Part shown: piece after piece, positions 34,183 through 42,864 of the stretch
How the letters are laid out: every line of letters begins with the position of its first letter
Position numbering within the stretch: the first letter of the stretch is position 1
NCBI RefSeq assembly: GCF_000697965.2
Contig: NZ_CP015880.1
Coordinates: forward strand, 806,001 to 870,000
Direction of reading: 5' to 3'
From: Ensifer adhaerens
GTDB taxonomy: Bacteria; Pseudomonadota; Alphaproteobacteria; Rhizobiales; Rhizobiaceae
Length of the DNA: 64,000 bases
Made by a program: the position numbers and the translations under genes
The notes under the pieces: generated by a model
Told to the model about the DNA's origin: nothing
Databases searched by the model: none
Seen by the model: the letters and a program-made list of their open reading frames with translations, nothing else

Positions 34183-34326
34183 GCTGTCGGCCACGGCGCG
34201 CTGAAAGCCCTGCCTGCAATTCTTGATATTTATTGAGAGAACTCAACGATCGACGCCGTTGACGCGGAGTGGTTCAAGCGGCGCTCGCGCAATCGCGATC
34301 ACGCGCCTTGCGTTCGAATGAACGCC

Positions 34327-34908
34327 TCAGATCTCGACCGGATCGGCCACCGGCTCGGTGTTGTGTCGCGGGGTACGTTCGGACGGTTCGCGGCCGATTT
34401 CGGCACGCAGCGTCGCAAGATCGATAAAGTGGTCGGCCTGGCGGCGCAGGTCGTCGGCAATCATGGGCGGCTGCGTCGACATGGTCGAAACGACAGAAAC
34501 CTTGCGCCCCCTGCGCTGCAGGGCTTCAACCAGCGTGGTGAAATCGCCATCGCCGGAGAAGATGACGAGGTGATCGACGGTTTCGGACTGTTCCATGGCA
34601 TCGATCGCCAGTTCGATATCCATATTGCCCTTGATCTTGCGGCGGCCGAGCGAGTCGGTGAATTCCTTGGCCGGCTTCGTCACGACCTTGTAACCGTTAT
34701 AGTCTAGCCAATCGATGAGCGGGCGGATTGAAGAGTATTCCTGATCCTCGATGAGGGCCGTGTAGTAGTAGGCGCGCAGCAGATAGCCGCGCTTCTGGAA
34801 TGCTTTCAGGAGCTTACGATAGTCGATGTCGAAGCCGAGGCTTTTCGATGCCGCATAAAGATTCGCGCCGTCGATAAAGAGTGCGATTTTTTCGCGGGGG
34901 TCGAACAT
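34327..34908 (-). CDS. NYN-domain (LabA/DUF88) protein
   Basis: A 193-residue protein of the LabA/DUF88 group of NYN domains, a PIN-like fold of predicted metal-dependent ribonucleases. Aspartates that would hold the metal are visible in LFIDGANLY, KGNMDIELAIDA and FSGDGDF. It has a C-terminal polar tail. GGAAAG precedes the ATG at 34908. Function in rhizobia is unknown; RNA processing is the family-based guess. It lies between smpB and rpoZ but on the other strand. Confidence 0.88.
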   Translation of the reverse strand: MFDPREKIALFIDGANLYAASKSLGFDIDYRKLLKAFQKRGYLLRAYYYTALIEDQEYSSIRPLIDWLDYNGYKVVTKPAKEFTDSLGRRKIKGNMDIELAIDAMEQSETVDHLVIFSGDGDFTTLVEALQRRGRKVSVVSTMSTQPPMIADDLRRQADHFIDLATLRAEIGREPSERTPRHNTEPVADPVEI

Positions 34909-35372
34909 CGTCTTTCCTTTTTCAATCGCGGCGCATCAAAGGCCGCCTGCCGGCGGGTGCGCAAAAGTAAGTCGATTACATTAATAATTGCTGATATGGC
35001 AAATAATGTAGCTTATGTATTGCATTATTCCAGCCGCGCGCTCGCGAATATAGCTAGTTTTAGCAGTTGCTATAGATCGTCCACATCTCTGGGTCGCTTT
35101 TTCCATCAGGGGCTTTATTTATGGCCAGAAAATACAACCGTAATGTGTGAGCGACGTCTCCAACTCATTCGCATCTCATTTTATCACGAAGTGTGACGTT
35201 ACGTGAGCGTCCCTTGAAGGAAAAACTTGAACTTGCCTTGTTTTGATTGTATCCGGGCGCTTAATTCCAGAAATCGGACCCGATGAGGCGCCGTCAGGCG
35301 ACTGCTCCGGTTTCGTGTTGTCAATCCGTGCAGCGGCGATGCCGCCGCGCTTCGAGCCCAAAAGGACAGGCA
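34909..35372. other. AT-rich intergenic region upstream of rpoZ
   Basis: A 464-bp divergent region. Positions 34965-35200 are strikingly AT-rich for this genome and include an inverted repeat (AATAATG/CATTATT near 35000-35030). The open frame 34957-35196 starts with GTG, lacks a ribosome site and resembles nothing, so I do not call it. The right end holds the likely rpoZ promoter. Confidence 0.5.
35226..35254 (+). promoter_or_regulatory. Candidate rpoZ promoter
   Basis: CTTGAA, 17 bases, GTATCC. The -35 box is good; the -10 box is weak. Confidence 0.3.
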
Positions 35373-35780
35373 ATGGCCCGCGTCACCGTCGAAGATTGCA
35401 TCGACAAGGTCGATAACCGTTTCGAACTCGTTCTGCTTGCCAGCCACCGCGCGCGCCTGATTTCTCAGGGCGCCGCCATCACCATCGATCGCGACAACGA
35501 CAAAAACCCCGTCGTCGCGCTCCGCGAGATTGCAGACGAGACCCTGTCTCCCGGCGACCTCAAGGAAGACCTGATCCACTCGCTGCAGAAGCATGTCGAA
35601 GTGGACGAGCCCGAGCCCGATCCGGCTTCGCTGCTTCAGACCGATGCCGAGACGACGTTTACCGAAGTCGCCGAAGACGAAGATCAGCCGGAAGCCATCA
35701 CCTTCGACCGCATGTCGGAAGAAGAGCTGCTTGCCGGTATCGAAGGTCTGGTGCCGCCGGAAAAGAGCGACGACTACTGA
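35373..35780 (+). CDS. rpoZ: RNA polymerase omega subunit
   Basis: A 135-residue omega subunit. The N-terminal part ([20 protein letters not shown], then [12 protein letters not shown] and the [11 protein letters not shown] helix) is the conserved RpoZ fold that binds the beta-prime C-terminus; an acidic tail of about 60 residues is usual in Alphaproteobacteria. AAAGGACAGGCA precedes the ATG at 35373. A terminator separates it from rsh, which follows as in other Alphaproteobacteria and links two elements of the ppGpp response. Confidence 0.96.
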   Translation: MARVTVEDCIDKVDNRFELVLLASHRARLISQGAAITIDRDNDKNPVVALREIADETLSPGDLKEDLIHSLQKHVEVDEPEPDPASLLQTDAETTFTEVAEDEDQPEAITFDRMSEEELLAGIEGLVPPEKSDDY

Positions 35781-35820
35781 GATCCGTCGCGGAACGCCCG
35801 TTCCCACGTGTTTTCAAAGC

Positions 35821-35853
35821 AGTGCGCCACTCGTATGATTGGCGCACTTTTTT
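35821..35853 (+). terminator. Rho-independent terminator of rpoZ
   Basis: AGTGCGCCA and TGGCGCACT form a 9-bp stem with a ten-base loop, followed by six Ts. Confidence 0.92.
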
Positions 35854-35865
35854 ATTGATTTCTTC

Positions 35866-35916
35866 TAGAGCGAGAAAAGGAAACTGTTTGCGGTTTTCCG
35901 CCCGCATCCCGCTCTA
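35866..35916. repeat. Palindromic intergenic repeat element, type A
   Basis: Nested inverted repeats: outer TAGAGCG/CGCTCTA and inner GGAAAC/GTTTTCC. The inner part and its GCGGTTTTCCG(C/T)CCG core match the tandem elements at 55419-55525, so these belong to one dispersed family, similar to rhizobial intergenic mosaic elements. Confidence 0.65.
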
Positions 35917-35938
35917 AATTAGGAGAACGATCACGTTT

Positions 35939-35969
35939 ATGATTTTAGGTCGATGGGACCTGAAATCAT
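35939..35969. repeat. Palindrome upstream of rsh
   Basis: ATGATTTTAGGT and ACCTGAAATCAT are 12-base arms with one wobble mismatch around a seven-base loop, 25 bp before the rsh start. It follows the type A element directly and may be the other half of one mosaic repeat or a hairpin in the rsh leader. Confidence 0.6.
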
Positions 35970-35993
35970 CATGATCTAGAGGATCGCCAGCGA

Positions 35994-38228
35994 ATGATGC
36001 GCCAATACGAGCTCGTTGAGCGCGTGCAGAAGTACAAGCCCGACGTCAATGAAGCCTTGCTCAACAAGGCTTACGTCTATGCGATGCAGAAGCATGGCCA
36101 GCAGAAGCGGGCAAGCGGCGATCCCTACATATCCCATCCTCTGGAGGTGGCGGCGATCCTGACCGAGATGCGTCTCGACGAGTCGACCATCGCCGTTGCT
36201 CTTCTGCACGACACGATCGAGGACACGACGGCCACACGGCAGGAAATCGACGATCTCTTCGGCGAGGATATCGGCGCGCTCGTCGAAGGACTGACGAAGA
36301 TCAAGAAGCTCGATCTCGTCACCAAGAAGGCCAAGCAGGCGGAGAACCTGCGCAAGCTGCTGCTCGCCATTTCGGACGATGTGCGGGTTTTGCTTGTGAA
36401 GCTCGCCGACCGGCTGCACAACATGCGCACGCTCGACCACATGTCGGCGGAAAAGCGCGCCCGCATCTCCGAAGAGACCATGGATATCTACGCGCCGCTC
36501 GCCGGCCGCATGGGTATGCAAGACATGCGTGAGGAGCTCGAAAACCTCTCGTTCCGCCATATCAATCCCGAGGCCTTCGAAACGGTCACCCGGCGACTGG
36601 AGGAATTGTCCGAGCGCAACGAGGGCCTGATCAAGAAGATCGAGGACGAGCTTCGCGAGCTGCTTCAGGCCGAGGGCCTGAAGGCAGCGCAGGTGAAGGG
36701 TCGGCAGAAGAAGCCCTATTCGGTCTTCCGCAAGATGCAGTCGAAGTCGCTGTCCTTCGAGCAGCTGTCCGACGTCTGGGGCTTCCGCATCATCGTCGAC
36801 GATATCCCGTCCTGCTACCGGGCGCTCGGCATCGTCCATACGCGCTGGCGCGTCGTCCCGGGCCGCTTCAAGGATTACATCTCGACACCGAAGCAGAACG
36901 ACTACCAGTCGATCCACACCACCATCGTCGGCCCTTCCCGCCAGCGCATCGAGCTACAGATCCGCACCCGACGCATGAACGACATCGCCGAATACGGTAT
37001 CGCGGCGCACTCGCTCTACAAGGACAGGGAGGGCAAGGAGGGTGCGTCGGCAGATGCGGCCCTGTCGCCGACGTCGAACGCCTATTCCTGGCTCCGGCGC
37101 ACGATCGAATCGCTCGCGGAAGGCGACAACCCGGAAGAGTTCCTGGAGCACACCAAGCTCGAACTTTTCCAGGATCAGGTATTCTGCTTCACGCCCAAGG
37201 GCCAGTTGATCGCACTGCCGCGCGGCGCGACGCCAATCGACTTTGCCTATGCCGTTCACACAAATATTGGCGACACCTGCGTCGGCGCCAAGATCAACGG
37301 CCGTATCATGCCGCTGGTCACCCGCCTCAATAATGGCGACGAAGTGGAGATCATCCGCTCGGGCATCCAGGTGCCGCCGCCGGCCTGGGAAGAAATCGTC
37401 GTTACCGGCAAGGCGCGCTCGGCGATCCGCCGCGCGACGCGTGCGGCCATCCGCAAGCAATATGCCGGCCTCGGCTATCGCATTCTTGAGCGCACCTTCG
37501 AGCGCGCCGGCAAGAGCTTTTCGCGCGAGGCGCTGAAGCCGGCGCTGCATCGGCTCGGTCAGAAGGAAGTCGAGGACGCCATCGCCTCCGTTGGCCGTGG
37601 CGAGCTTTCCTCGCTCGACGTGCTGCGTGCGGTCTTCCCGGATCATCAGGACGAGCGGGTCACGGTGAAGCCCAGTGCCGACGACGGCTGGTTCAATATG
37701 CGCAGTGCCGCCGGCATGGTGTTCAAGTTGCCGGGCCGCGGCAAGGATGCCAACGGTGTCGCCCAGGTCGAGGGGCCGGAGGCCCTGCCGATCCGCGGTC
37801 TCTCGGGCAATGCCGAGGTTCATTTCAGCCCGGCCGGGGCCATCCCGGGCGACCGCATCGTCGGCATCATGGAGAAGGACAAGGGGATCACCATCTACCC
37901 GATCCAGTCGCCGATCCTGCAGAAGTTCGATGACGAGCCGGAGCGCTGGATCGACGTGCGCTGGGATCTGGACGAGGCCAACAGCAGCCGCTTCATCGCC
38001 CGCATCGCGATCAGCGCCCTGAACGAGCCGGGGACGCTGGCCGAGGTGGCTCAGGCGATCGCCACCAGCGACGTCAACATCCGGACTTTGTCGATGGGGC
38101 GCGTGGCTGCGGACTTCAGCGAACTGCAGTTCGACCTCGAAGTCTGGGACCTGCGCCAGCTCAACCACCTGATCACGCAGCTCAAGGAATTGCCGAGCGT
38201 GTCCATGGTGAAGCGCCTGTTCGAATGA
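35994..38228 (+). CDS. rsh: Bifunctional (p)ppGpp synthetase/hydrolase, RelA/SpoT homologue
   Basis: A 744-residue Rsh controlling the stringent response. Domains in order: HD hydrolase (SHPLEVAAIL, LLHDTIEDT; residues about 45-150), synthetase (GFRIIVDD, TPKQNDYQSIHT; about 240-350), TGS (FTPKGQLIALPRGATPIDFAYAVH; about 395-455) and a C-terminal ACT domain (about 670-740). Both catalytic halves retain their motifs, as in the single bifunctional enzyme of rhizobia. Two ATGs stand side by side at 35994; GAGGATCG is upstream. The leader contains two palindromes. Confidence 0.96.
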   Translation: MMRQYELVERVQKYKPDVNEALLNKAYVYAMQKHGQQKRASGDPYISHPLEVAAILTEMRLDESTIAVALLHDTIEDTTATRQEIDDLFGEDIGALVEGLTKIKKLDLVTKKAKQAENLRKLLLAISDDVRVLLVKLADRLHNMRTLDHMSAEKRARISEETMDIYAPLAGRMGMQDMREELENLSFRHINPEAFETVTRRLEELSERNEGLIKKIEDELRELLQAEGLKAAQVKGRQKKPYSVFRKMQSKSLSFEQLSDVWGFRIIVDDIPSCYRALGIVHTRWRVVPGRFKDYISTPKQNDYQSIHTTIVGPSRQRIELQIRTRRMNDIAEYGIAAHSLYKDREGKEGASADAALSPTSNAYSWLRRTIESLAEGDNPEEFLEHTKLELFQDQVFCFTPKGQLIALPRGATPIDFAYAVHTNIGDTCVGAKINGRIMPLVTRLNNGDEVEIIRSGIQVPPPAWEEIVVTGKARSAIRRATRAAIRKQYAGLGYRILERTFERAGKSFSREALKPALHRLGQKEVEDAIASVGRGELSSLDVLRAVFPDHQDERVTVKPSADDGWFNMRSAAGMVFKLPGRGKDANGVAQVEGPEALPIRGLSGNAEVHFSPAGAIPGDRIVGIMEKDKGITIYPIQSPILQKFDDEPERWIDVRWDLDEANSSRFIARIAISALNEPGTLAEVAQAIATSDVNIRTLSMGRVAADFSELQFDLEVWDLRQLNHLITQLKELPSVSMVKRLFE

Positions 38229-38393
38229 GCCGACTGGCCGCGCCTTGCGCAAATGCCTGCAAAACAGGCAGCCTGCGCGGGGCGAAATGGCAAGCCATGC
38301 CATCAGCGCATGGCTGCCGCTATTTCCTGTGTCTGGTGGAACAGGGACCTCTAAACTATCTTCTCGGTCGGGAGGTAAACAAAGAGGTTTGCC

Positions 38394-38543
38394 ATGTTTA
38401 GTCAGTTGAAGAAGATCACCCGCGCTCTGCGCGTCCCCACTCAGGAAGAGCGCGAGCTCGCCTATCTCAATAACTCGGTCGACCGTATCGACCTCGAGTA
38501 CCGCCAGCGCCAGATCGATCGCGGCCTGTTCCGTAACTACTAA
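38394..38543 (+). CDS. DUF3563-family small protein, 49 residues
   Basis: A 49-residue protein (starts MFSQLKKITRALRVPTQEER). The second half, ELAYLNNSVDRIDLEYRQRQ, matches the DUF3563 pattern, which occurs across Rhizobiales and Burkholderiales in very short proteins. It is amphipathic, helical and charged, with no signal peptide. A GAGG ribosome site precedes the ATG, and a TAA follows. Function unknown. Confidence 0.8.
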   Translation: MFSQLKKITRALRVPTQEERELAYLNNSVDRIDLEYRQRQIDRGLFRNY

Positions 38544-38730
38544 GCCCGCTGCGTCCCGTCTTCTGGCGGGATGCCGAGCCATGCGTTCGGTGGATGGCTC
38601 GCCTGCGACATGCGCGCGGCGCCTGTGCGGGTTGCAAGCGACAGGCAGGACGCCTATCTTGCGGCCAGAAAACAGGCGGACGCGCGGTCTTGTGCCGGCT
38701 GACGGCTTCAAGACGCGGTCATGACGGCAT

Positions 38731-39285
38731 ATGTTATTCAGGCGCAGAAAACCGGTTACGATTTCCGAAAGGCTGCGGTCCCTCGTTTGGCCGCGCAAGG
38801 GTTTTGCACGCGGCCTGCGTTATGTGACGCTGCGTGTGTTGCGCCTTTCATCGACACCGCATTCGATTGCCGTCGGCGTGGCGGCGGGTGCCGCTTCGTC
38901 CTTCACGCCGTTTTTCGGTCTGCACATCCTTATAGCGGTTGCGCTCGCTTTCCTGTTCTCGGGCAATCTCGTGGCGGCGGCGATCACGACCGCGCTCGCC
39001 AATCCCGTCACGATCCCGATGATCCTGACGGCGTCCTACGAACTCGGGACGGCAATCCTCGGCGTCGAGAGCGCACACGCTGCGAGCTCGGCCGACGTCA
39101 TGCGCATGGTCGAGCACCTCGACCTTCCGGCCCTTTGGGGTCCGGTGTTCAAGCCGATGCTGGTCGGCTCATTGCCGCTCGCGGCAGGCGGCGCCGTCCT
39201 TTCCTATATTGCGGCCTACCAGGCGGCCCGGCTCTTCCAAAAGCGCCGCCGGGCACGCACCAAAGAGCTCGGATCCTCTTCATGA
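38731..39285 (+). CDS. DUF2062-domain membrane protein
   Basis: A 184-residue membrane protein with three hydrophobic segments and the DUF2062 hallmarks [21 protein letters not shown] and [12 protein letters not shown], flanked by basic ends. Function is unknown. Its stop codon overlaps the acpS start (ATGA), so it is the first gene of the DUF2062-acpS-lepB-rnc-era operon, an order typical of Rhizobiales. Confidence 0.88.
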   Translation: MLFRRRKPVTISERLRSLVWPRKGFARGLRYVTLRVLRLSSTPHSIAVGVAAGAASSFTPFFGLHILIAVALAFLFSGNLVAAAITTALANPVTIPMILTASYELGTAILGVESAHAASSADVMRMVEHLDLPALWGPVFKPMLVGSLPLAAGGAVLSYIAAYQAARLFQKRRRARTKELGSSS

Positions 39286-39701
39286 TCATAGGCATAGGCA
39301 GCGATCTGATCGATATCAGGCGGATCGAAAACTCGCTTTCCCGCTTCGGCGAGCGCTTCGTTCAGCGCTGTTTCACCGAAATCGAGATCGCCAAGTCCGA
39401 AGGGCGGAAGAACCGCGCGGCATCCTACGCCAAGCGCTTCGCCGCCAAGGAAGCCTGTTCCAAGGCGCTCGGCACAGGCCTCGCGCAGGGCGTCTTCTGG
39501 AAGGACATGGGGGTCATCAATTTGCCGGGCGGCAAGCCGACAATGAACCTGACCGGCGGTGCCGCCGCGCGTCTGGAGCAGATGTTGCCGCCGCATCATC
39601 GCGCCGCCATTCATCTGACGATTACCGATGATTTTCCACTGGCCCAGGCCTTCGTGATTATCGAGGCGCTGCCCGTTGCCCCGATTGAGGGAACGGTTTA
39701 G
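39282..39701 (+). CDS. acpS: Holo-[acyl-carrier-protein] synthase
   Basis: A 139-residue phosphopantetheinyl transferase that activates acyl carrier protein. The magnesium-binding aspartate is in [13 protein letters not shown], and the second signature is [15 protein letters not shown]. It starts within the ATGA overlap with DUF2062 and is followed by 138 bp and lepB. Confidence 0.96.
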   Translation: MIIGIGSDLIDIRRIENSLSRFGERFVQRCFTEIEIAKSEGRKNRAASYAKRFAAKEACSKALGTGLAQGVFWKDMGVINLPGGKPTMNLTGGAAARLEQMLPPHHRAAIHLTITDDFPLAQAFVIIEALPVAPIEGTV

Positions 39702-39839
39702 AGCATTCCGCTGGAAAAACCGGCCCTGACCGATTGAAGGGGCGGCGGTTTGCAGCATATGAGACCGGGATTGCGCGCAGTCCAAAGCCGGACCGAGAGT
39801 ACGGACAAAAGTTGAGAGCAGGCCCGCGCGGGCGTTGCG

Positions 39840-40604
39840 ATGATAAAGGAACACAGTAGCGTGGCAGAAAAGACAGAAGCGAAGCAGAGCGGCCTCTGGG
39901 AGAACGTGAAGGTCGTCATCCAGGCATTGCTGCTGGCCTTGGTCATCCGTACGGTTCTCTTTCAGCCCTTCACCATTCCGTCCGGCTCGATGATGCCGAC
40001 GCTGCTGGTTGGCGACTACATCTTCGTCAACAAGTTCGCCTACGGCTTCTCCAAGTACTCGCTGCCGCTTTCGCCCGATCTGTTCTCCGGCCGCATCTTC
40101 GCAAGTGAGCCGAAGCGCGGCGATATCGTCGTCTTTCGCTTCCCGCCGAACCCGGATATCGACTACATCAAGCGCCTCGTCGGCCTGCCGGGCGACCGCA
40201 TCCAGGTGCGCAACAGCACCCTCTACATCAACGACAAGCCGGTCGAGCGCACGCCGGATGGCGGCTTCCGCGCCGACGACCAGTACGACACCGGCGGCGA
40301 CGTTCCGGTTTTCCGCGAAACGATGGACAATGGCGTCTCCTATGACACGCTTGACCAGTTCCCGGATGCGCGCGGCGACAATACCCGCGAATTCATCGTG
40401 CCCGCCGGCCATTACTTCATGATGGGCGACAACCGCGACAACTCGGCTGACAGCCGCTTCGACGTCGGCTTCGTGCCTGCCGAAAACCTCGTCGGCCGCG
40501 CCAGCATGATCTTCTTCTCGCTCGGTCACGACACCTCGTTCCGCGAAGTGTGGAAGTGGCCGACGAACCTGCGCTACGACCGTCTGTTCAAGGCGGTCGA
40601 ATGA
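39840..40604 (+). CDS. lepB: Signal peptidase I
   Basis: A 254-residue type I signal peptidase with one N-terminal membrane helix (residues 24-42). The catalytic Ser50 is in PSGSMMPTL and Lys111 in YIKRLVGLPGD; the conserved GHYFMMGDNRDNSADSR box follows. The catalytic domain faces the periplasm and removes secretory signal peptides. The ATG at 39840 is used; a GTG at 39861 is possible. The rnc start overlaps its stop. Confidence 0.96.
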   Translation: MIKEHSSVAEKTEAKQSGLWENVKVVIQALLLALVIRTVLFQPFTIPSGSMMPTLLVGDYIFVNKFAYGFSKYSLPLSPDLFSGRIFASEPKRGDIVVFRFPPNPDIDYIKRLVGLPGDRIQVRNSTLYINDKPVERTPDGGFRADDQYDTGGDVPVFRETMDNGVSYDTLDQFPDARGDNTREFIVPAGHYFMMGDNRDNSADSRFDVGFVPAENLVGRASMIFFSLGHDTSFREVWKWPTNLRYDRLFKAVE

Positions 40605-41320
40605 TGAAGTCGCGGTCGCTGGGCGCGGAGGATCGGGTAAAGCTTGAGGCCGTGATCGGTTATCAGTTCACGGAGAAGGAGCGCCTTGATCGGGCGCTCA
40701 CCCATTCCAGCGCGCGAAGCGCCAAGGGTTCCAACTATCAGCGCCTCGAATTCCTGGGTGACCGGGTGCTCGGGCTTTGCGTGGCGGAGCTTCTGTTCCA
40801 GACCTTTCGCGATGCCAATGAGGGCGAGCTTTCGGTCCGACTAAACCAGCTCGTCAGCGCCGAAAGCTGCGCCAAGGTCGCCGACGACCTGGAGTTGCAC
40901 CAATTCATCCGCACAGGCTCGGACGTCAAGAAGATAACCGGCAAGGCGATGATGAATGTGCGGGCGGATGTGGTAGAGTCGCTGATCGCCGCCATCTATC
41001 TCGACGGCGGTCTCGAAGCTGCCCGCGGCTTCGTGCTGCGCCATTGGAAAGATCGCGCGGTGCGTGCCGATGGGGCGCGCCGCGATGCAAAGACCGAATT
41101 GCAGGAATGGGCGCATGCCAAGTTCGGCATCGCGCCGGCCTACCGGACGGATGAGCGCTCCGGCCCCGACCACGACCCCCGCTTCACGGTAACCGTCGAA
41201 GTTACGGGTGTCGCGCCGGAGACCGGAACGGACAGATCCAAGCGCGGAGCCGAGCAGGTGGCCGCGACGAAATTGTTGGAACGCGAAGGCGTGTGGCGGA
41301 AGAGTTCCGCCGGAAATTGA
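40601..41320 (+). CDS. rnc: Ribonuclease III
   Basis: A 239-residue double-stranded RNA endonuclease. The signature NYQRLEFLGDRVLGL (residues 45-59) carries the metal-binding acids. A second acidic cluster is in ADVVESLIAAIYLDGG, and a C-terminal dsRNA-binding domain spans about residues 165-235. It starts at ATGATG overlapping the lepB stop. It processes rRNA and regulates mRNAs; era follows within 10 bp. Confidence 0.96.
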   Translation: MMKSRSLGAEDRVKLEAVIGYQFTEKERLDRALTHSSARSAKGSNYQRLEFLGDRVLGLCVAELLFQTFRDANEGELSVRLNQLVSAESCAKVADDLELHQFIRTGSDVKKITGKAMMNVRADVVESLIAAIYLDGGLEAARGFVLRHWKDRAVRADGARRDAKTELQEWAHAKFGIAPAYRTDERSGPDHDPRFTVTVEVTGVAPETGTDRSKRGAEQVAATKLLEREGVWRKSSAGN

Positions 41321-41328
41321 CGGAAAAC

Positions 41329-42258
41329 ATGACGGACATGGAAAAAGATACGGCCGCCGAAGGCGCGCCGACCCACTCGGGCTTCGTGGCGATGATCGGA
41401 GCGACCAACGCAGGCAAGTCGACCCTGGTCAACCGCCTCGTCGGTGCCAAGGTTTCGATCGTCAGCCACAAGGTGCAGACGACGCGCGCGATCGTGCGTG
41501 GCATTGCCATTCATGACAACGCCCAGATCGTTTTCATGGACACGCCCGGCATCTTCAAGCCGCGCCGCCGGCTCGACCGCGCCATGGTCACGACCGCCTG
41601 GGGCGGCGCCAAGGATGCGGACGTGATCATGTTCCTGATCGACAGCGAACGCGGCCTGAAGGGTGATGCGGAAGCGATCCTCGAGGGGCTGAAGGAAGTG
41701 CACCAGCCGAAGATCCTGGTGCTGAACAAGATCGACCAGGTGCGTCCCGAAGACCTCTTGAAGCTGGCGGCTGCCGCCAACGAGACGATCAAGTTCGAGC
41801 GCACCTTCATGATCTCGGCGCTGAACGGCTCGGGCTGCACGGATCTGATGGATTACCTGGCTGAGACGCTGCCGGAAGGCCCCTGGTACTATCCGGAAGA
41901 CCAGATCTCCGATCTGCCGATGCGCCAGCTTGCCGCTGAAATCACCCGCGAAAAGCTCTTCTTGCGGCTGCACCAGGAACTTCCCTATGCCTCGCATGTC
42001 GAAACCGAGAAGTGGGAAGAGCGCAAGGACGGCTCGGTGCGCATCGAGCAGGTGATCTATGTCGAGCGCGAGAGCCAGAAGAAGATCGCGCTTGGCAAGG
42101 GCGGCGATGCGATCAAGGCGATCTCGACCGCATCGCGCAAGGAGATCTCCGAGATCCTTGAGCAGCCGGTGCACCTGTTCCTGTTCGTCAAGGTACGCGA
42201 AAACTGGGGCGACGACCCCGAGCGCTTCCGCGAAATGGGTCTGGAATTTCCGCGATAA
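41329..42258 (+). CDS. era: GTPase Era, 30S ribosomal subunit maturation
   Basis: A 309-residue Era. The G1 loop GATNAGKST is at residues 24-32, with DTPG (G3) and NKID (G4) following. The C-terminal KH domain contains KIALGKGGDAIKAIS, the RNA-binding GxxG region. It binds 16S rRNA near its 3' end. The ATG at 41329 was preferred to a GTG at 41293 that lies inside rnc. recO, which often comes next, is nearly 12 kb away here. Confidence 0.95.
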   Translation: MTDMEKDTAAEGAPTHSGFVAMIGATNAGKSTLVNRLVGAKVSIVSHKVQTTRAIVRGIAIHDNAQIVFMDTPGIFKPRRRLDRAMVTTAWGGAKDADVIMFLIDSERGLKGDAEAILEGLKEVHQPKILVLNKIDQVRPEDLLKLAAAANETIKFERTFMISALNGSGCTDLMDYLAETLPEGPWYYPEDQISDLPMRQLAAEITREKLFLRLHQELPYASHVETEKWEERKDGSVRIEQVIYVERESQKKIALGKGGDAIKAISTASRKEISEILEQPVHLFLFVKVRENWGDDPERFREMGLEFPR

Positions 42259-42290
42259 GGCCGCACGCACACCGTTTGGTGTGATGTTTT

Positions 42291-42316
42291 ACGGCACCCG
42301 TTGAAACGGGTGCCGT
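42291..42316. terminator. Bidirectional terminator of the era operon and arsC
   Basis: ACGGCACCCGTT and AACGGGTGCCGT are exact 12-bp arms with a minimal loop between the convergent era and arsC stops; TTTT precedes the left arm. Confidence 0.8.
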
Positions 42317-42333
42317 ATCAAACGCAGGCGGCC

Positions 42334-42762
42334 TCAGGCGCCCGCTATCAGCTTTCCTTTTGCATCGAGAACCGGTTCGCCGTCCTCCTTCGAGAACGGG
42401 CCCTTGTGCGTGTCCGGCAGGATGTCGAGCACCCGTTCGGATGGACGGCAGAGCCGCGTTCCGATCGGCGTCACCACGAAGGGGCGGTTGATGAGGATCG
42501 GGTGGGCCATCATTGCGTCGATCAGCCGTTCGTCGCTGACCGTGGGCTCGCCAAGCCCGAGTTCCGCATAGGGCGTGCCTTTCTCGCGGAGTGCGTCCCG
42601 CACCGTCAGGCCGGCATCGGCAATCATCTTTTCCAGCGCCTGCCGCGACGGCGGGGCCTGCAGATACTCGATCACCGTCGGCTCGATACCGGCGTTGCGG
42701 ATCATCGCCAGCGTGTTGCGCGAGGTGCCGCAGGCGGGGTTGTGGTAGATCGTGACGTTCAT
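42334..42762 (-). CDS. arsC: Arsenate reductase, glutaredoxin-dependent (ArsC type)
   Basis: A 142-residue thioredoxin-fold ArsC. The catalytic Cys11 is in HNPACGTSR, and the arginine triad candidates are in LINRPFVV and IGTRLCRPSE. It reduces arsenate to arsenite using glutathione and glutaredoxin. No arsenite exporter or arsenic-type ArsR lies beside it; the ArsR-like gene 10 kb away pairs with another gene, so regulation by arsenic is not evident. Confidence 0.9.
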   Translation of the reverse strand: MNVTIYHNPACGTSRNTLAMIRNAGIEPTVIEYLQAPPSRQALEKMIADAGLTVRDALREKGTPYAELGLGEPTVSDERLIDAMMAHPILINRPFVVTPIGTRLCRPSERVLDILPDTHKGPFSKEDGEPVLDAKGKLIAGA

Positions 42763-42864
42763 ACGCTTGCCTTCCGCGGTGTTGAGACCGCCGTTGCGGC
42801 CAGCTTCGACGGTTGCTCAAAGCCATAGGGTCGAAGCTTGCCGCAGGCAAGTCGGCCGCCTGTG

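Noticed and set aside
34957..35196. 79-codon frame in the AT-rich gap before rpoZ
   Set aside because: GTG start without a ribosome site, no recognisable family, and composition unlike coding DNA in this window.
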